The position numbers were made by a program, and so were the translations under genes. Of a stretch of DNA of 59,655 nucleotides, positions 1 to 11,444 are shown one piece after another. How positions within the stretch are numbered: position 1 is the first letter of the stretch; the number at the start of each line of letters is the position of its first letter. Source of the stretch: Gonium pectorale (Eukaryota; Chlorophyta; Chlorophyceae; Chlamydomonadales; Volvocaceae). The stretch is from positions 523,871-583,525 of the forward strand of contig LSYV01000015.1 of assembly GCA_001584585.1 (NCBI GenBank). Reading direction: 5' to 3'. The notes beneath the pieces are model-generated. The model was not told the origin of the DNA, did no database searches, and was given only the letters and a program-made list of their open reading frames with translations.

Positions 1-1510
1 GCGCTACTCCCGACCGGACCGAGGACGACGGCGGCCTGCGAATGGTGGTGATGGACGCGCCGGCGGCCCTGGGCGGAGACGACGGACAGAGCATCGGACA
101 GATCGGCTTCAAAGGTGTTCGTGCGTTTGCGTTTGGATGTGGCAGTACCGTGTGTGCGAGGCGGCTGAGCCCAGGCGGCTGAGCCCAGGCGGCTGAGCCC
201 AGGCGGCTGAGCCCAGGTGGTCGCGGTATAGCTGGCACTGGACTTCGGGAGGGTTGGCTGGATACCCACGGCAGAGCCGCTTTGGCTACCGGGCTCGTGG
301 CATCACGGCATTGGACAGCCGACGTGGGCACCGCCTTGTACAAACATAGCTCCCCTGCAAGCCATACCCTCAGCTCCTTATAAGCTCGCACACACATAGC
401 TAGATGCCCTGTACGCCCGCACCAGCACGTAACGGAGCCCCTCCCTCTCCCTCTCTGTGCAGAGGCCAACTGCGGCTGCCTGTGGACCGTCGCCTTCATG
501 CCCCGCCTTCACATGGTGCTGTACGGCGGGGTGGACGGCATTGCTGCGGCCATGGCCTGGGAGTTCCCTGTGGACTCGCGCAATCGGAGGCCGCACGTGC
601 CGCTGGCGGGGCTGGTCAGGTGTGCGGTGGGGCGGGGCGGAGGACTGGGTTACGGACCTGGCGGAGGCGGACGTGCGGGAGTTGTGCGGGGGATGGGAGG
701 GCGCCGTGCGTGCGTTCGGGGTGGGTCGTGGGGTGGCATACGCCTTCTTCCTCCGAATCCCCGTGTGTCTCATGTTCACCTCAGGGATATCGTGGCTGCC
801 GCTGCCGACCGCCTCTTCCGGATTTGCATGGCACGTTGGTGTTCCTTGCCTGGTGCCAAGCCACGGCTTCCCCTCACGGTCTGCCCTGTCACCTGGGGGG
901 GGCGCCAGCATGATGCTTTGGGGCGCCGACGACCTTGTCCGCACTCGCACTGAGCGCATTCGGCCCCAACTCTCCCTTCCTGGTCCTGATCAGATCACCA
1001 TCGCAGCTCCACACCCAACCCCCGCCCTTACGCCTTACCCGCGCCGCCAGGGACGGCGCCAACATGCGCCTACTGGGCCCCGACGACTTGTCCGGGCTGC
1101 AGCTGATGCACCCGGGAGGGCCCAACTGGCGCGCGCAGGAGGCGCCCAGCAGGCAGCGCCCCGCCAACATACTGCCCGACGTACGGCAGCAGTTATACGT
1201 CATCCGGGCGGGGTACGGTATCGTACCATCTGATGGAGGCGGCGTACAGCGGCCGGCCGGTGTAGCGCAGAAGCGCGCGCGGTGGATGGAGGACGAAGGA
1301 GGCGACGCGGGTGGCAGGGGTGTGGGGCATGGCGGCAGGCGTGGTGGGCGCGGAAAGCGGGGCCGCGGACCCGGGAGCTCCGGCTCTGGGAGCATATACG
1401 AGGAGGGTGGCGCCCAGGTGGTGGGGGCGGACGGGGGCCCCGTGTGGGTGCTGATGGGCTGGCAGTGCGGCGTGATACGGTTCATGCGGCTGAGCACCGA
1501 GCTGTCGTGA
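1..1510 (+). CDS. 3' part of a gene with a WD40-like block (5' end outside window)
   Basis: Three exons join in consistent phase: ..3-114, 463-619 and 1051-1510 (stop TGA 1508-1510). The first intron starts GTGTTC at 115 and ends CAG at 462. The second starts GTGTGC at 620 and ends CCAG at 1050. Exon 2 reads like one WD40 blade: a small residue pair and W, then VAF-x-P, a hydrophobic strand, GG-x-DG and a final W. The last exon continues with a DGANMRLLGPDDLSG segment, then a Gly/Arg-rich stretch (about 1280-1380), and ends FMRLSTELS. The protein therefore ends in a basic, disordered tail, and a role in a larger complex is possible but not shown. I do not recognise the specific family. TFIIIC-type WD40 subunits are one guess. 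The upstream part lies beyond the window. Confidence 0.5.
159..214 (+). repeat. Tandem repeat, 14 bp x 4, in an intron
   Basis: The 14-mer AGGCGGCTGAGCCC occurs four times without a break at 159-172, 173-186, 187-200 and 201-214, followed by a partial copy. It lies inside the first intron of the gene at the left edge, so it is probably a neutral minisatellite. The copies are identical, which suggests recent expansion. Confidence 0.9.
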
Positions 1511-2236
1511 CCGGCCCGGCAATGCCAAGGGGTGAGACGGGGGGCGGGCAACTTGTGGGTAGCAGGGCGGTCGCACGTGGGGTGCACTGATATGTGGATC
1601 CCCGCGTGAAAGGTCACATAGGGTGGCAGTCCGTGGAGCGCGCCGTACGCTGAAGGGGCCTGAGACGATGGCGCGCAGCAGGGATGTTGTAGAGGGGCCA
1701 TCGGTGGACTGTGCATTTCTTGTCCTGTGGGCTATCAGGTGCTTGCCGCACTTGCGGGCGTGCTGTTGAGACAGGCCAGGGCCGTGTCACGAGTATGTAT
1801 GGGCGGCATCGGGGGTGGCACGGCGGGGCTTCTTCGTGCGCCTTAGCGGGCCTGTCGTTGGGAGCCAGCTTCGAAAGCTGTCGAATGCGCTCCGTTGGCC
1901 AGGATGCTTACGTGGCCGGCACCGCGCAACGTTGATCACCGGCATGCCGGTCGGCCGGCTTGGTTTGACAGCACGGTGCATAAGTCGGAGGACGGGCGCC
2001 GTGTCAACAATCTCTCACTCTGTTCATGTGTATAAACACAGCGCGCCAATAAATGGTATCGCGATAGCTTTGCAGGTTGCAAGCGAACGTATTGATACAG
2101 GCACCGCGCAACACGCCGCCTAAGTTTAGGTCCGGCGTGCCGCCTGTGGAGTGGATGATCCGATACGACAGTGACTGCAATCTCACGGCGCTGCCATGCC
2201 AAAAACTCCCATGACCGCGTGCACGCATGCCCCGTG
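1511..2236. other. Convergent intergenic / 3' UTR region
   Basis: No supported coding exon. The plus-strand gene ends at 1510 and the minus-strand kinesin-like gene ends at 2237, so this 0.7 kb should hold both 3' UTRs. I found no clear TGTAA poly(A) signal of the Chlamydomonas type on either strand. Confidence 0.5.
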
Positions 2237-5200
2237 TTATCTCCACGCCTCCTGCGCATGCCGACCCACGGCACCGGGCGCTGAGAAGGTCGCGCTCAAC
2301 GGGAGCGGCACTGGTGGCGGTTGCGACGAGGGCTGCGCAAGCGTCGTCGCCGAAGGTGGCGGCGGCGGCGGGAGTGAAGCGGCCGTGTGAATCCAGTAGT
2401 TTGACCGGTTTAACAGCTCGGCGTGCGCTGCGGTAGTACGGCGCATGTCGTGCAACTGGGCCTCCCGTACAGCAGCCTCGGTGCGCAGCCGCTGGCACTC
2501 GCGCGAAGCGGCATCTCGCGAGGCAATCGCGGCGGAGGCGCTGTCACGCGTCGCCGCCAGTTGGCGGCGGAGCTCCGAAATCTGCGTCGTGGACGCGTGC
2601 AGCGTTAGCTTGATCACAGGCAGGCGGCGCCAGAGTGGGGCGGAGGCAGCGGCAGCGGCGGGGAAAGAGGACGGACAGAGGGGACGCCCTCAAGTTGGCC
2701 GCTTAGCGGAGAAAGCATCCCATTTCTTGTATACAAAGTCTCAAATCCTTTATTACTATCTCACGCCTTGCGGTTCCGCGCTGCACGCACCTCCTGCTCA
2801 AGACGCCGTCGCACATGGGCCTCCCCAGCCGCCAGCCTCGCAGCCATCAGGGCCGCGCGCTGCTGCCGCTGTGCCGCCGCCAGCGCCTCCCGCAGCTCCG
2901 CCTCCCGTGCCGCCGCTCGCCTCATCGCGGCGCGCAACGACGCATACTCCTGCCGCCTGCTCCGCCACTGCGCATCACCGTCGCTGCCGACGGCCAAGCC
3001 GGCCCGCCGCAGGACCTCCTCCTCAGTCGGCGCCTGCAGCAGCCACTCGCGGCTCTCGCGGCCGCAGTCCTCGGAGTCGCTGCTACACGTCGCGTGACGC
3101 AGCCCCGCGGGAGACAGAGGAGCGCTGACGCTGTGGCGACGACGCCGGCGCGCCCGCTCCTGCCGCCGCCGCCGCCGTGCGGCCCCCTGCGCAGCGGCCA
3201 CAAGCTCCTGCTGCGCCAGTTGATGCGCGAGAGCGCCCTCGCTGGCCACCAGATCCGAAACCTGATGGAGGGTTTAATGAAAGATTAAGGAGGAGGACGG
3301 GGCAAGTGAGAGCAGAAGAGGCGAGGGAGATACGGAGAGAGACACGCTGGTGCTGAGTCAGAGGTGGGTGCGCAAGCGAATGGGCACGGCGCTGGCCGAT
3401 CAAAGCACCTTCGCCAGACCCAGCCGAATCGCCAGCGTGTGTCCATGGCGGAACGGAACATGCAGCAGATTGGTCCGCCAGCCTCAGACGAACACACCGT
3501 CCATTCCACCGGTGCATATGCGCTTCACTCGAACCCCATGGTCTGCCTGCCAATGACCCATGCAGCATCGTTCTACGATAGGGGGTCCATGTGCCGAACG
3601 CCGTCCCCACCACCGTGGACTCCAGCCTGCGCAGTCCCCGCAAGACAGCCCCGTCCCGCACCTGCTGCTGGAGGCCCCGCATCTGCTCTTCGTAGGCGCC
3701 CAGCAGCGCATCCAAAGCCGCCGACGCGGGCCCCTGTGCTGTGGCCCCCGAACCCACGGCCACGGCCGCTCCATCACCGCCGGGCCCGCCGCCGCCACCG
3801 AGCGTGCGATCTTCAGCCACCGCTGCCGCCTCGGCGGCCTGCCGCATGTGGCGCCGCAGCGCTGCTACCTCGGCGGCGTGCTGGGCCCGCTCCACCTCCA
3901 GCGCGCTGTTCAGCTCCAGGACTTCAAGCTGAAGACTGTACATTCGGCTCTGGAGCGCCTCGCTGCCGGCGGCGGCTCGCTCCAGAACCCCAAGCAGCGC
4001 GTGGTTCCGGAGCCGAAGCTCGGCCTGCCCAGAGGTATCTCGCCTGACCGTCCCGACCGAGCCGTCGCCGTCGCCGTGCAGGCTGGGGTCAGACAGGTCA
4101 GGCGGGACCTGGCCGCCAGGTGCGCTGCCGCCGCCACTGCCGCCTAGGGCTCCGAGTCCGCGGTCTGCAAAAGGAGCAGGCCAGCCCTGCAAGGCGTCCG
4201 TGCCGCCGCTGCTGCCTCCGTTATCGTAGCCGCCACTGTCGCTGAAGTCGGCCGCACCATCGGCGGCGTCCGCTGGCCCGTCAGCGGCGCCGTCGGCGGC
4301 ATCGCCGTCCGGACCCAGCAGGTAGCTGAACGGACTGGGCCCCTGCTGCTGTTGCTCCTTATCCCTAGCGTCCCCACGGGCCCAACCCGAGTCCGTCGAG
4401 CCGCCTGTAACCGTCGGGTGGCTGGCTCCGGACCAACGCCCATCACCTCCTCCGATCTCTCCGCCATCACCTCGATCGCCGCCGCCACCGCCTCCGGGCC
4501 CAAGGAGACGGCTATCAACGCGCTCCCCGGGGTCCGTTGAGGAGCGCTGTCCTCCGTCGCTGCTACTGCCAAAGCCGTATGCTGCACAAAGGCCGCCGTC
4601 GCCGCTGCCGCTGGCCCCGTGACCCGTGCCGCCGCCGCGGCCGCCACTACCGTTCTCACTGCCGCTGACGCTGAGGCTGCCACCATAACCGTCGCTCGTC
4701 TGGCTACGTGGCCTGAGCCACCCTGCCGCCGGGAAGCGCCCAACAGCGGGCGGGGGAAACAAGGCGCTACCCGACTGCACATCGCGTGGCCCAGGCTGGT
4801 GTGAAAGACGAGGGCCGTTTGGTGCGGCCTCTGTGGTGCGCCGGTCGCCAGCGGCGGCATCGCCGCCGCTGTCGGCCACCGACGCCGTTGCTGCAGCGGC
4901 GGCGTCGCTACTGTAGTGCACCCCGCGGGCTTCGAGCCAGACAGCGGCCTCCTCCGCCCGGTCCCCAGGCCCGTGGCTGGCGCCACCGATTGGAGGTTCG
5001 CAGAGGTCCTGCGGGGCGGAGCTATCGCTGAATCGCACCCGCTGCTGCCGTGGGCGTGAACGGTCCCCGCTGTCCGCGCCATTGCCTCCTCCTCCTCCGC
5101 TGACCCCGCACAGCCCACCTCCTTCATGCTGTTGCTGCTGCAGCGCTTGCGGCAGCAACTGTGGTGGCTGCTGCGGCGGCGACAGCGGCGCGGGCATCGG

Positions 5201-8200
5201 AACTGTTGATGACGCTGCTAGCGCGCGCATCACTGCCGTTGCGGCATAGCCCTTGAGCAGTGCAGCCCGCAGCCCGCTTTCAGGGCCCAGCTGCGACGGT
5301 ATCATTGCCCACGCGTCAACGTTGATCACCGCACTGGAGTCGCCCTCATACGGCCCCACTTCCGTTGGCCGGTCTGTCCGGAGCTCCTGTGTTGGCCCAA
5401 ATGGCGTAGCTGGCGGGCGACTGCTCCCGCGTACCCACATGCCGCCGGTACCTCCGGCGCTCGCACTGGGGAGCTGTGCGCCCAACTCGGGTCCCGCGCC
5501 ATCGCTGGACAGTCCTTGCCCCAGCCCGAGAACGCGGGTCGGTCCCCCGGGCACTGATAGTGCTTGCGAAGCTCCTACTGCTGACCTACCGCCCGCCGCG
5601 GTCGCACCCGCTGTTGCTCCAGCCGCTCCCGCAACCACCCCGGGTACCGAATGTGCCCGCGGAGCTGCGGCGGCAGCGGCCACGGGAGCGGCGGCGGCCG
5701 CTGAGCTTGGGGTTTGCCCCGGTCTAACGCGTGGCGGCAGGAGGCCTAGCAGCTCCTGCACGATGGGTATTGAGTGAGGGGCGGCGCCGCCGGGAGCCGC
5801 AGCCACGGCCGAGGCAGCGGCGGAGGCACAAGTGAGCGGGGCTGACGGCACCGCGGCGCTATAAGAATAGCGCTGCGGCGACGGGCCCCTGCTGCCCCCA
5901 GCTCCAACCCCGACGGCGACCCCCTGCGACGGTGCCAGCGGTGCAGGCTCCGGTGGCGATCCGCGATCCTCACCCGAAGCCCCTAGCCGGCCGCCGCTCG
6001 GCGGCTGCGACGCTTGCCGCCGTTGCAGCGGGTCATAGCTCTCCTGCTGCTGCCGCTTATGCTGTTCAGGTTCCTGTGAATTCATCAACGACGCCGATTT
6101 CGCGGTTGGGCCCTGCCCCGGCGCCGCCTGCGCATGCACCTCCCGCCCACCAACTCCCAGCGGGCCAGCCCCCTCCTTTTCCCAGAGCGACTCCCGGAGC
6201 CGCTCTGGAACCAACCCGTAGTACAGCCGCTCAAACTGCGTCCGCAGCCGCTGCAGCCGTGCAGCTGCGGCCTCCTGCTCGAGACCTGCTTCAGCCGCGC
6301 TTTTCCTGCGTTGGCGGGCCTCACCATCGACGGCGGACATCTCCGGGTGGGCATCTTGCTGGGGCTGCAGCTGCAGCTGCCGGTGCGAGCCAGGCGGGGA
6401 CGACAAGGACATGCGGAGTAGCGCGACGGCAGCAGAGCTGGACGTAGATAGGGGCGGGGCGCGCCCGTCCGCGCTGCGGTGTGCCGTGGGTACTGCGCCA
6501 CCGACCCTGCGTTGCGCTTCCTTGGCGGCCCGAGCCCGCTGCAGCTCCTCCAGACGCCGTTGCAGCCGCATCAGGCTCGTGGGGACCGCGGGCGCAGACT
6601 GCCTTAGCTCTGAGGCTCGCCTCGCCCCGGCCGCCATGTGCTCCACTGTGCTCGCCGGCGCGGTAGCTGCCGTCGGCGGCCCCGGGTCAAGCCCAGAAGC
6701 CGCTGCGTTGGGAGTGGAGCTCTTACCACTGGAATAAGAGGCTGCCATGGCAGCGTCACTCCCAAATGCGCCCGGACCAGCGGCCACGGCTTCTGGTACC
6801 ACTGGCACCGCCAGCGATGACGCGTCACTGGCCCCCGCCGGCTTGCATTCGTCCACCGCAGCGGCAGGGCTACTGCTCACAGGTGCAGAGCCGGCTGCGG
6901 CTGCAGTGGCGCTCACCACAAATTGGCGCCGGCTCTCTTCCGCTTGCTGCCTGTCGTGAATATAGCGGCTCAGCAGCAGCGCTACGAGCTGCCGGCTGCC
7001 CTCGTCGCCGGGACCGCCAGTGCTGCCCACGTTTCGGCGCATCGCCGGGCCTGCACCCGCGCCGGCGCCGCTTCTGTTGCTGCCAAAAAGTGGCGGAGGC
7101 GGCTCGTTGCGTGACACGACAGTCTGTAGCAGGACAGTAAGGCAGGAGGGCAAGCAGATGTTATGGCTCATGGGACTGTCGGCAAGGCGGTGGGTTGTCC
7201 CAACGGGCATGACCAATGGTGGCTGGGCCGCGTCACCTTCAACACATTCCGACCGCTGACGACGCGTGAGCTCTGTCCCAGCTCTACCGTGAGCTTACGC
7301 ACTACTACGTGCAGTGACGATGCTCCACAGGTGACGCCCAGAGCCCCACCCAACTCTCTAGGGCGCCGGGCCGCTCCCGCGTTCTTGCCCTACCCGGATT
7401 CCCTGCGCCGCAGACGCCATCGCCGAGCAGCTCAGGTAGCTGCTCCCGCCCGCCCGACGCTGCTGTCTCCACAGCTCCTGACGGCCCCGCCGGCAGCTCC
7501 GCAGGATCCGACATTACCACCAGCAAGTGCGGTGCTACATTGCCCGCCAGCAGGGGCGCCAGGCGGCGGCACAGTTCGCAACCCGCCGCGGCGCTCCGCA
7601 GGGGTCGCGGGATGCCTACGCACACGCAGCAGCCGACACAAAGAACGGGCGCAGTGAGCTGGCTACAACTCTAATGGTTGAGGAGCGGTATTCCCGTGGC
7701 CTGTTGGTAGCGCCGCTCGCGGCAGCGGGGCAACACGTCGCCGAGCGCAATGATGCTTCCCCTGCCCCTCCCAGCAGCACCTGAAGCCGCAGACGCTGCC
7801 CACAACTCACCCGTTTCGTCTGTCTGCCGGGCCAGCAGCTCGCTCAGCAGCCCGCGGACGCAGCTGTGCGCCCCGGCCTCCTCTCCGTCAGGCCACAAGG
7901 TCAAGCTGCTGATATCAAGCCGCAGAGCACGCTCGTCGCCCGCGCATCCCACGCCCACAAGCACCAGGTCGAGCGTTGTCCAGAGCGGGTCCTCCCGGGC
8001 TGCTGCGGTGGCCGCCGTTGCCGTGGGAGCTGCCCGCACGCCCAGACGCACGAGCAGCGAGGTGGAGCCGGGCAATCGGCCTTCCCCGTCAACACAGGGC
8101 TCCAACAGTGGTGCCCACCCGCCGCCACCGCCCGGCACAGCTGGCTCCGGCGGGATACCCGCTGGACGCCCGCCCGCTTGCGCCCCGAGCTCAGATGCTG

Positions 8201-9418
8201 CCTTATCACCTGCGCTCCCCTCCCGGCGCCATCGCCAGAGGCTGCTGCAGACGAAGGCGGCGTGCAGGGCCGCTAGCGCTTCCTCCATTGAGTAAACCAC
8301 CACGGGAGCTCCGGCAGCGGTGGCGGACGCGGCAGCAGTAATGCCGGGACCAACGCCGCTTGCCTGGTTGCGCGGATGCCCTGAAGGCCCAGCTGCCAGA
8401 CCTTGGCTGCCATTACCACTGCCGCGGCCTCCGCTTGCCCCTGCCATACCTGCTTGTGCCACCACCGAGGCCGCTGCGTCCGCGAGGAGATTGCGCCACC
8501 CGCCGCTTTGCACCGCCGCTGCGGGGCCTTCGCCTCCGCGTCCGTGGCCGCCGCCGCAGTTGCCTCCTCCGAGCCCACTGCCTGCTGTCGCGCAGACCAG
8601 TTCCCCGCACCAGAGGGCCAGGCACGCGGCCGGACCTGAAGTAGGACCGGGGCCGCGGCTGCCGTCATCGCCCTTAACGGACGGCAGGGCCGCCTGAAGG
8701 CACTCGACCAACACGCTGCCACCGTGCAGGCCAAACAGCAGCTCTAGCCCGGAGGCGGCAGTGCGGTCAGTTGGCTGTGATCCGGCGTTAATGTGGCCGC
8801 CGGTGCTGGCACCGGAGCCCGAGAGCGCTTCAGGCCGCTCGTGAGCCGCCGAAAGCTGCTGCGTGAGGCACAGAATGCTGGCGTGGCAGCCGCCCGTGAG
8901 CCACGTGTGTAGGGGTGCCTGAGCCGCAGGCAAGCAAACCGGGTTCTGGAGTAAGCCCGTGTTGCGGCGTGTGCAGGGCATGTGCAACACCCAGTTAACC
9001 CAACATCTGGAAGGGGTCAGCTACAGGGCGCACACCCTTGCGCAAAGTTGCACGAGGCGCTCCCCGCCCTGGCACCCATGGCATTAAATGGCAGCAGCGG
9101 CTCTGTTCCACTAGGCGCGTTACGGGCCAGGGCACACGCGAACCGCACCTCAGCTAAGATGGAAGCTGAGTCTGGGCCCTGGCCGACAACAGCCCGCAGC
9201 GGCGAGGCCAGGCGGCTTGTCCCAACTGGGACCAAATGGCTTCCAACCCAGCTGGCGTTATCGCGCGTTTCGGCAGCACCGCGGTGCTCCGCGGTGTCGG
9301 CGCCGCGCCCGGCGTGGGTGGCGCCAAGGAACAGTGCCGAAGACGACAGGCCCGCGATGCGGAGGGGTGAGGCGTCGTACCCGCCAAGCTCCGTCATTTG
9401 CATCAGACGCTTGGCAAG
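2237..9418 (-). CDS. Divergent kinesin-like protein with long low-complexity and coiled-coil tail (5' end unresolved)
   Basis: Minus-strand exon set, read from high to low coordinates. About 9418-9250 holds SSALFLGATHAGRG, in the place of the kinesin P-loop. About 8918-7690 holds an S-x-EEALAAL-like helix, TLDLVLVGVGCAGDER in place of the LNLVDLAGSER switch II, then SIIALGDVL in place of the SLSALGDVI helix. About 7610-7440 holds an L-APLLAGN-APHLLVVMSDPAE strand matching the end of a motor. About 7313-7237 follows. The last three exons are firm and all phase 0: 7123-3662 (1154 codons), 3261-2791 (157 codons) and 2581-2237 (114 codons plus TAA). The 1154-codon exon is Ala/Gly/Pro/Ser-rich with two short coiled coils, and the last two exons are coiled coil. 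If this is a kinesin, ATP binding and hydrolysis must be lost. The motor-region splice sites are not resolved, and joining motor and tail into one gene is an inference. Confidence 0.45.
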
Positions 9419-11444
9419 CTGGACAGAACCCCAGGAAAGAGGAGGCAAGACGGGTTTTGGAGGGACAGGGGTGTAGGGGCGGTGGGGAGCTGGGGCGAAG
9501 CATAGTGCCACGCCAGCCACGAGTCCTAATCAGAGTGCCTTTGGCGCTTTGGTGCTTGTGCCCCAGTCACAAGATAGGTGTGAGACAGCTCGTCGATTAT
9601 AGTCCAAAAACCCGGACTGCCAGGCCATGAATGCCACCTATTCATAAGGATTACCTTTCCACTTGGGGGAGCATATTGCAAGGCAAAGCACTCATTCTGA
9701 GCTGCCATTTCGCTGCCGATTTTGCCGTGGCTGCGGCAGGTAATAATAATATAAGGGCTACATGCTCCTGTTTTGCCTACGATCAGGTTGGGTTACAGTG
9801 AACCCTGGTCAGGTAGTGTCCGTTCGAGCATCTGAGACTCCACAGAGACGGAGTTCATAATAAGGGAATGAACTACTAATGCACAAATTGGAATATCAAT
9901 CGCCTACCGTAGAGCCTGGTCACGGTCATGAACGCTGCCGTGCGTGTGGGTTCTGTGCTGCTGTTCCTCTCCCCTATCAATTCCATTCCAGAACTCCCTT
10001 CGCACAGGGCCCCCCCGGCCGCCACCGCACACACCCTGCAGCCTTTGACCTGAAAGTCATGGAGACGTGCAATCTTGAGCATACCACAACTCCACAAGAA
10101 ACGTGCGTCAGGGAACCGTTACACACAAATAGAAAGCAGCCGGGCACGCATGCAAGCCAACTGCCTTAAAATTTAAATCCTCGCCGACTGACGGCACCCT
10201 GCTTCCAGCATGTCTCTGAAACATGTACAGAACGACCTGGGGTGCTCCCCCGGCACCCTCGCGTCCCGGGACGCCACATGCATGACCACAACATGATGTA
10301 TGCTTGCCTCGCCGGACCGTGTGCATCTGTCCCTTTCAGCACACGCCAGCCGTTAATGAACCATGGTGGGCCAGTGGAAACACCGCTCGCGTATCGAGGC
10401 TGTAGGGGGTATGCGGCATATGCAAAGCACTTCGAGCCATGTCATAAGATGCGCAAAAGGGGACTTGCACCAGACAACGGACGCGCTGCAAAGGATGACA
10501 AAGCAATCCGAGTGGCATACGTGGCATACCAGCCTAGCAGTGTTTGCATTCTCCTTGCTCACTACCAGGCACGCTATGCTCCACTCCGTAGGGCTTCAAT
10601 AGCTTCCTGTACCAACATAACTGCGTCCACGCTCTCATGTCCAGTCCCGAGCAGCCAGGCTTCCCGGCGCGGGCCTGGACCTGGTAGCGTCTTTGGCCTG
10701 GCCTTGGCCTTGCCAGTGCGTGCTAGGAGTCTTATGGGCTGATTGGGGACCCCGCACCTTGCCCCGCATACATGTCTGTGACACGGTCTGGCCGCGGTCC
10801 GGCTCCCTCGCTAAGTCACACAGAAAGCCCCGAGTCACAGCCGCTTGTTCTTGCTCGACAATGCGCCGGTGCATATGGCCGGCATGGGGACTGCCCCTCG
10901 ACGCGTCCTGCAACTTTGGGGGCGCGCTGCCGAGCAACCCATCTCTGCCTTCGATGCTTAACGGCATTCTGCCCTCTGCGGAGCGTATGTCCGCGACTTG
11001 CACTACCGCTCAACCTTCACTAACCCCTTCCTGGCTAACTTCAAGCTTTCGCCGTCCTTCGGTCACAGCTCAGGCTCAATAGTCGCCATGCATGCCTACT
11101 GCGTCCTCTAACGCCTCCATCCCATATGCTAAAGCATGATGCACGCACCCTACGGCCGCAGTATTCCAGCGTACCCTGCAATGAATTTACGATGAACCTA
11201 TCCTAGGAGTTGGGGCGATGAATTTTTGATTAGCGTGGGCCGCGGGGACTCGGGTGGGGAGCCGCCGGGGTCCACCGGGGTCCGTTGCTGCCCTGAGCCC
11301 ACTGACATCATATGACACGCCTGCTCTCCCATGCCGCTCGGCCCCACCTGAGGCCCCGGCTCATGTTCCAACAGCCCTCTAGCCTTCCTGTCCCGACGTT
11401 AATGGTGGTGATTGCACGCGTCTCCAGTCCAGCTGCTGGTCTCG
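9419..11444. other. Non-coding region between kinesin-like and paralogue A genes
   Basis: It should contain the missing 5' exon(s) and promoter of the kinesin-like gene and the 3' UTR of paralogue A, both on the minus strand. Local base composition is less GC-rich than in the genes. Short open frames exist on both strands but none has splice-site support or a recognisable motif. A minus-strand TGTAA (plus-strand TTACA) occurs at about 10119, which is rather far from the paralogue A stop. Confidence 0.4.

Noticed and set aside
2761..2800. A GC donor (AAG|GCGTGA) at the end of kinesin-like exon 6
   Set aside because: It would join in frame, but a canonical phase-0 GT donor (GAG|GTGCGT) 24 nt upstream joins equally well, so no GC-AG intron is claimed here.
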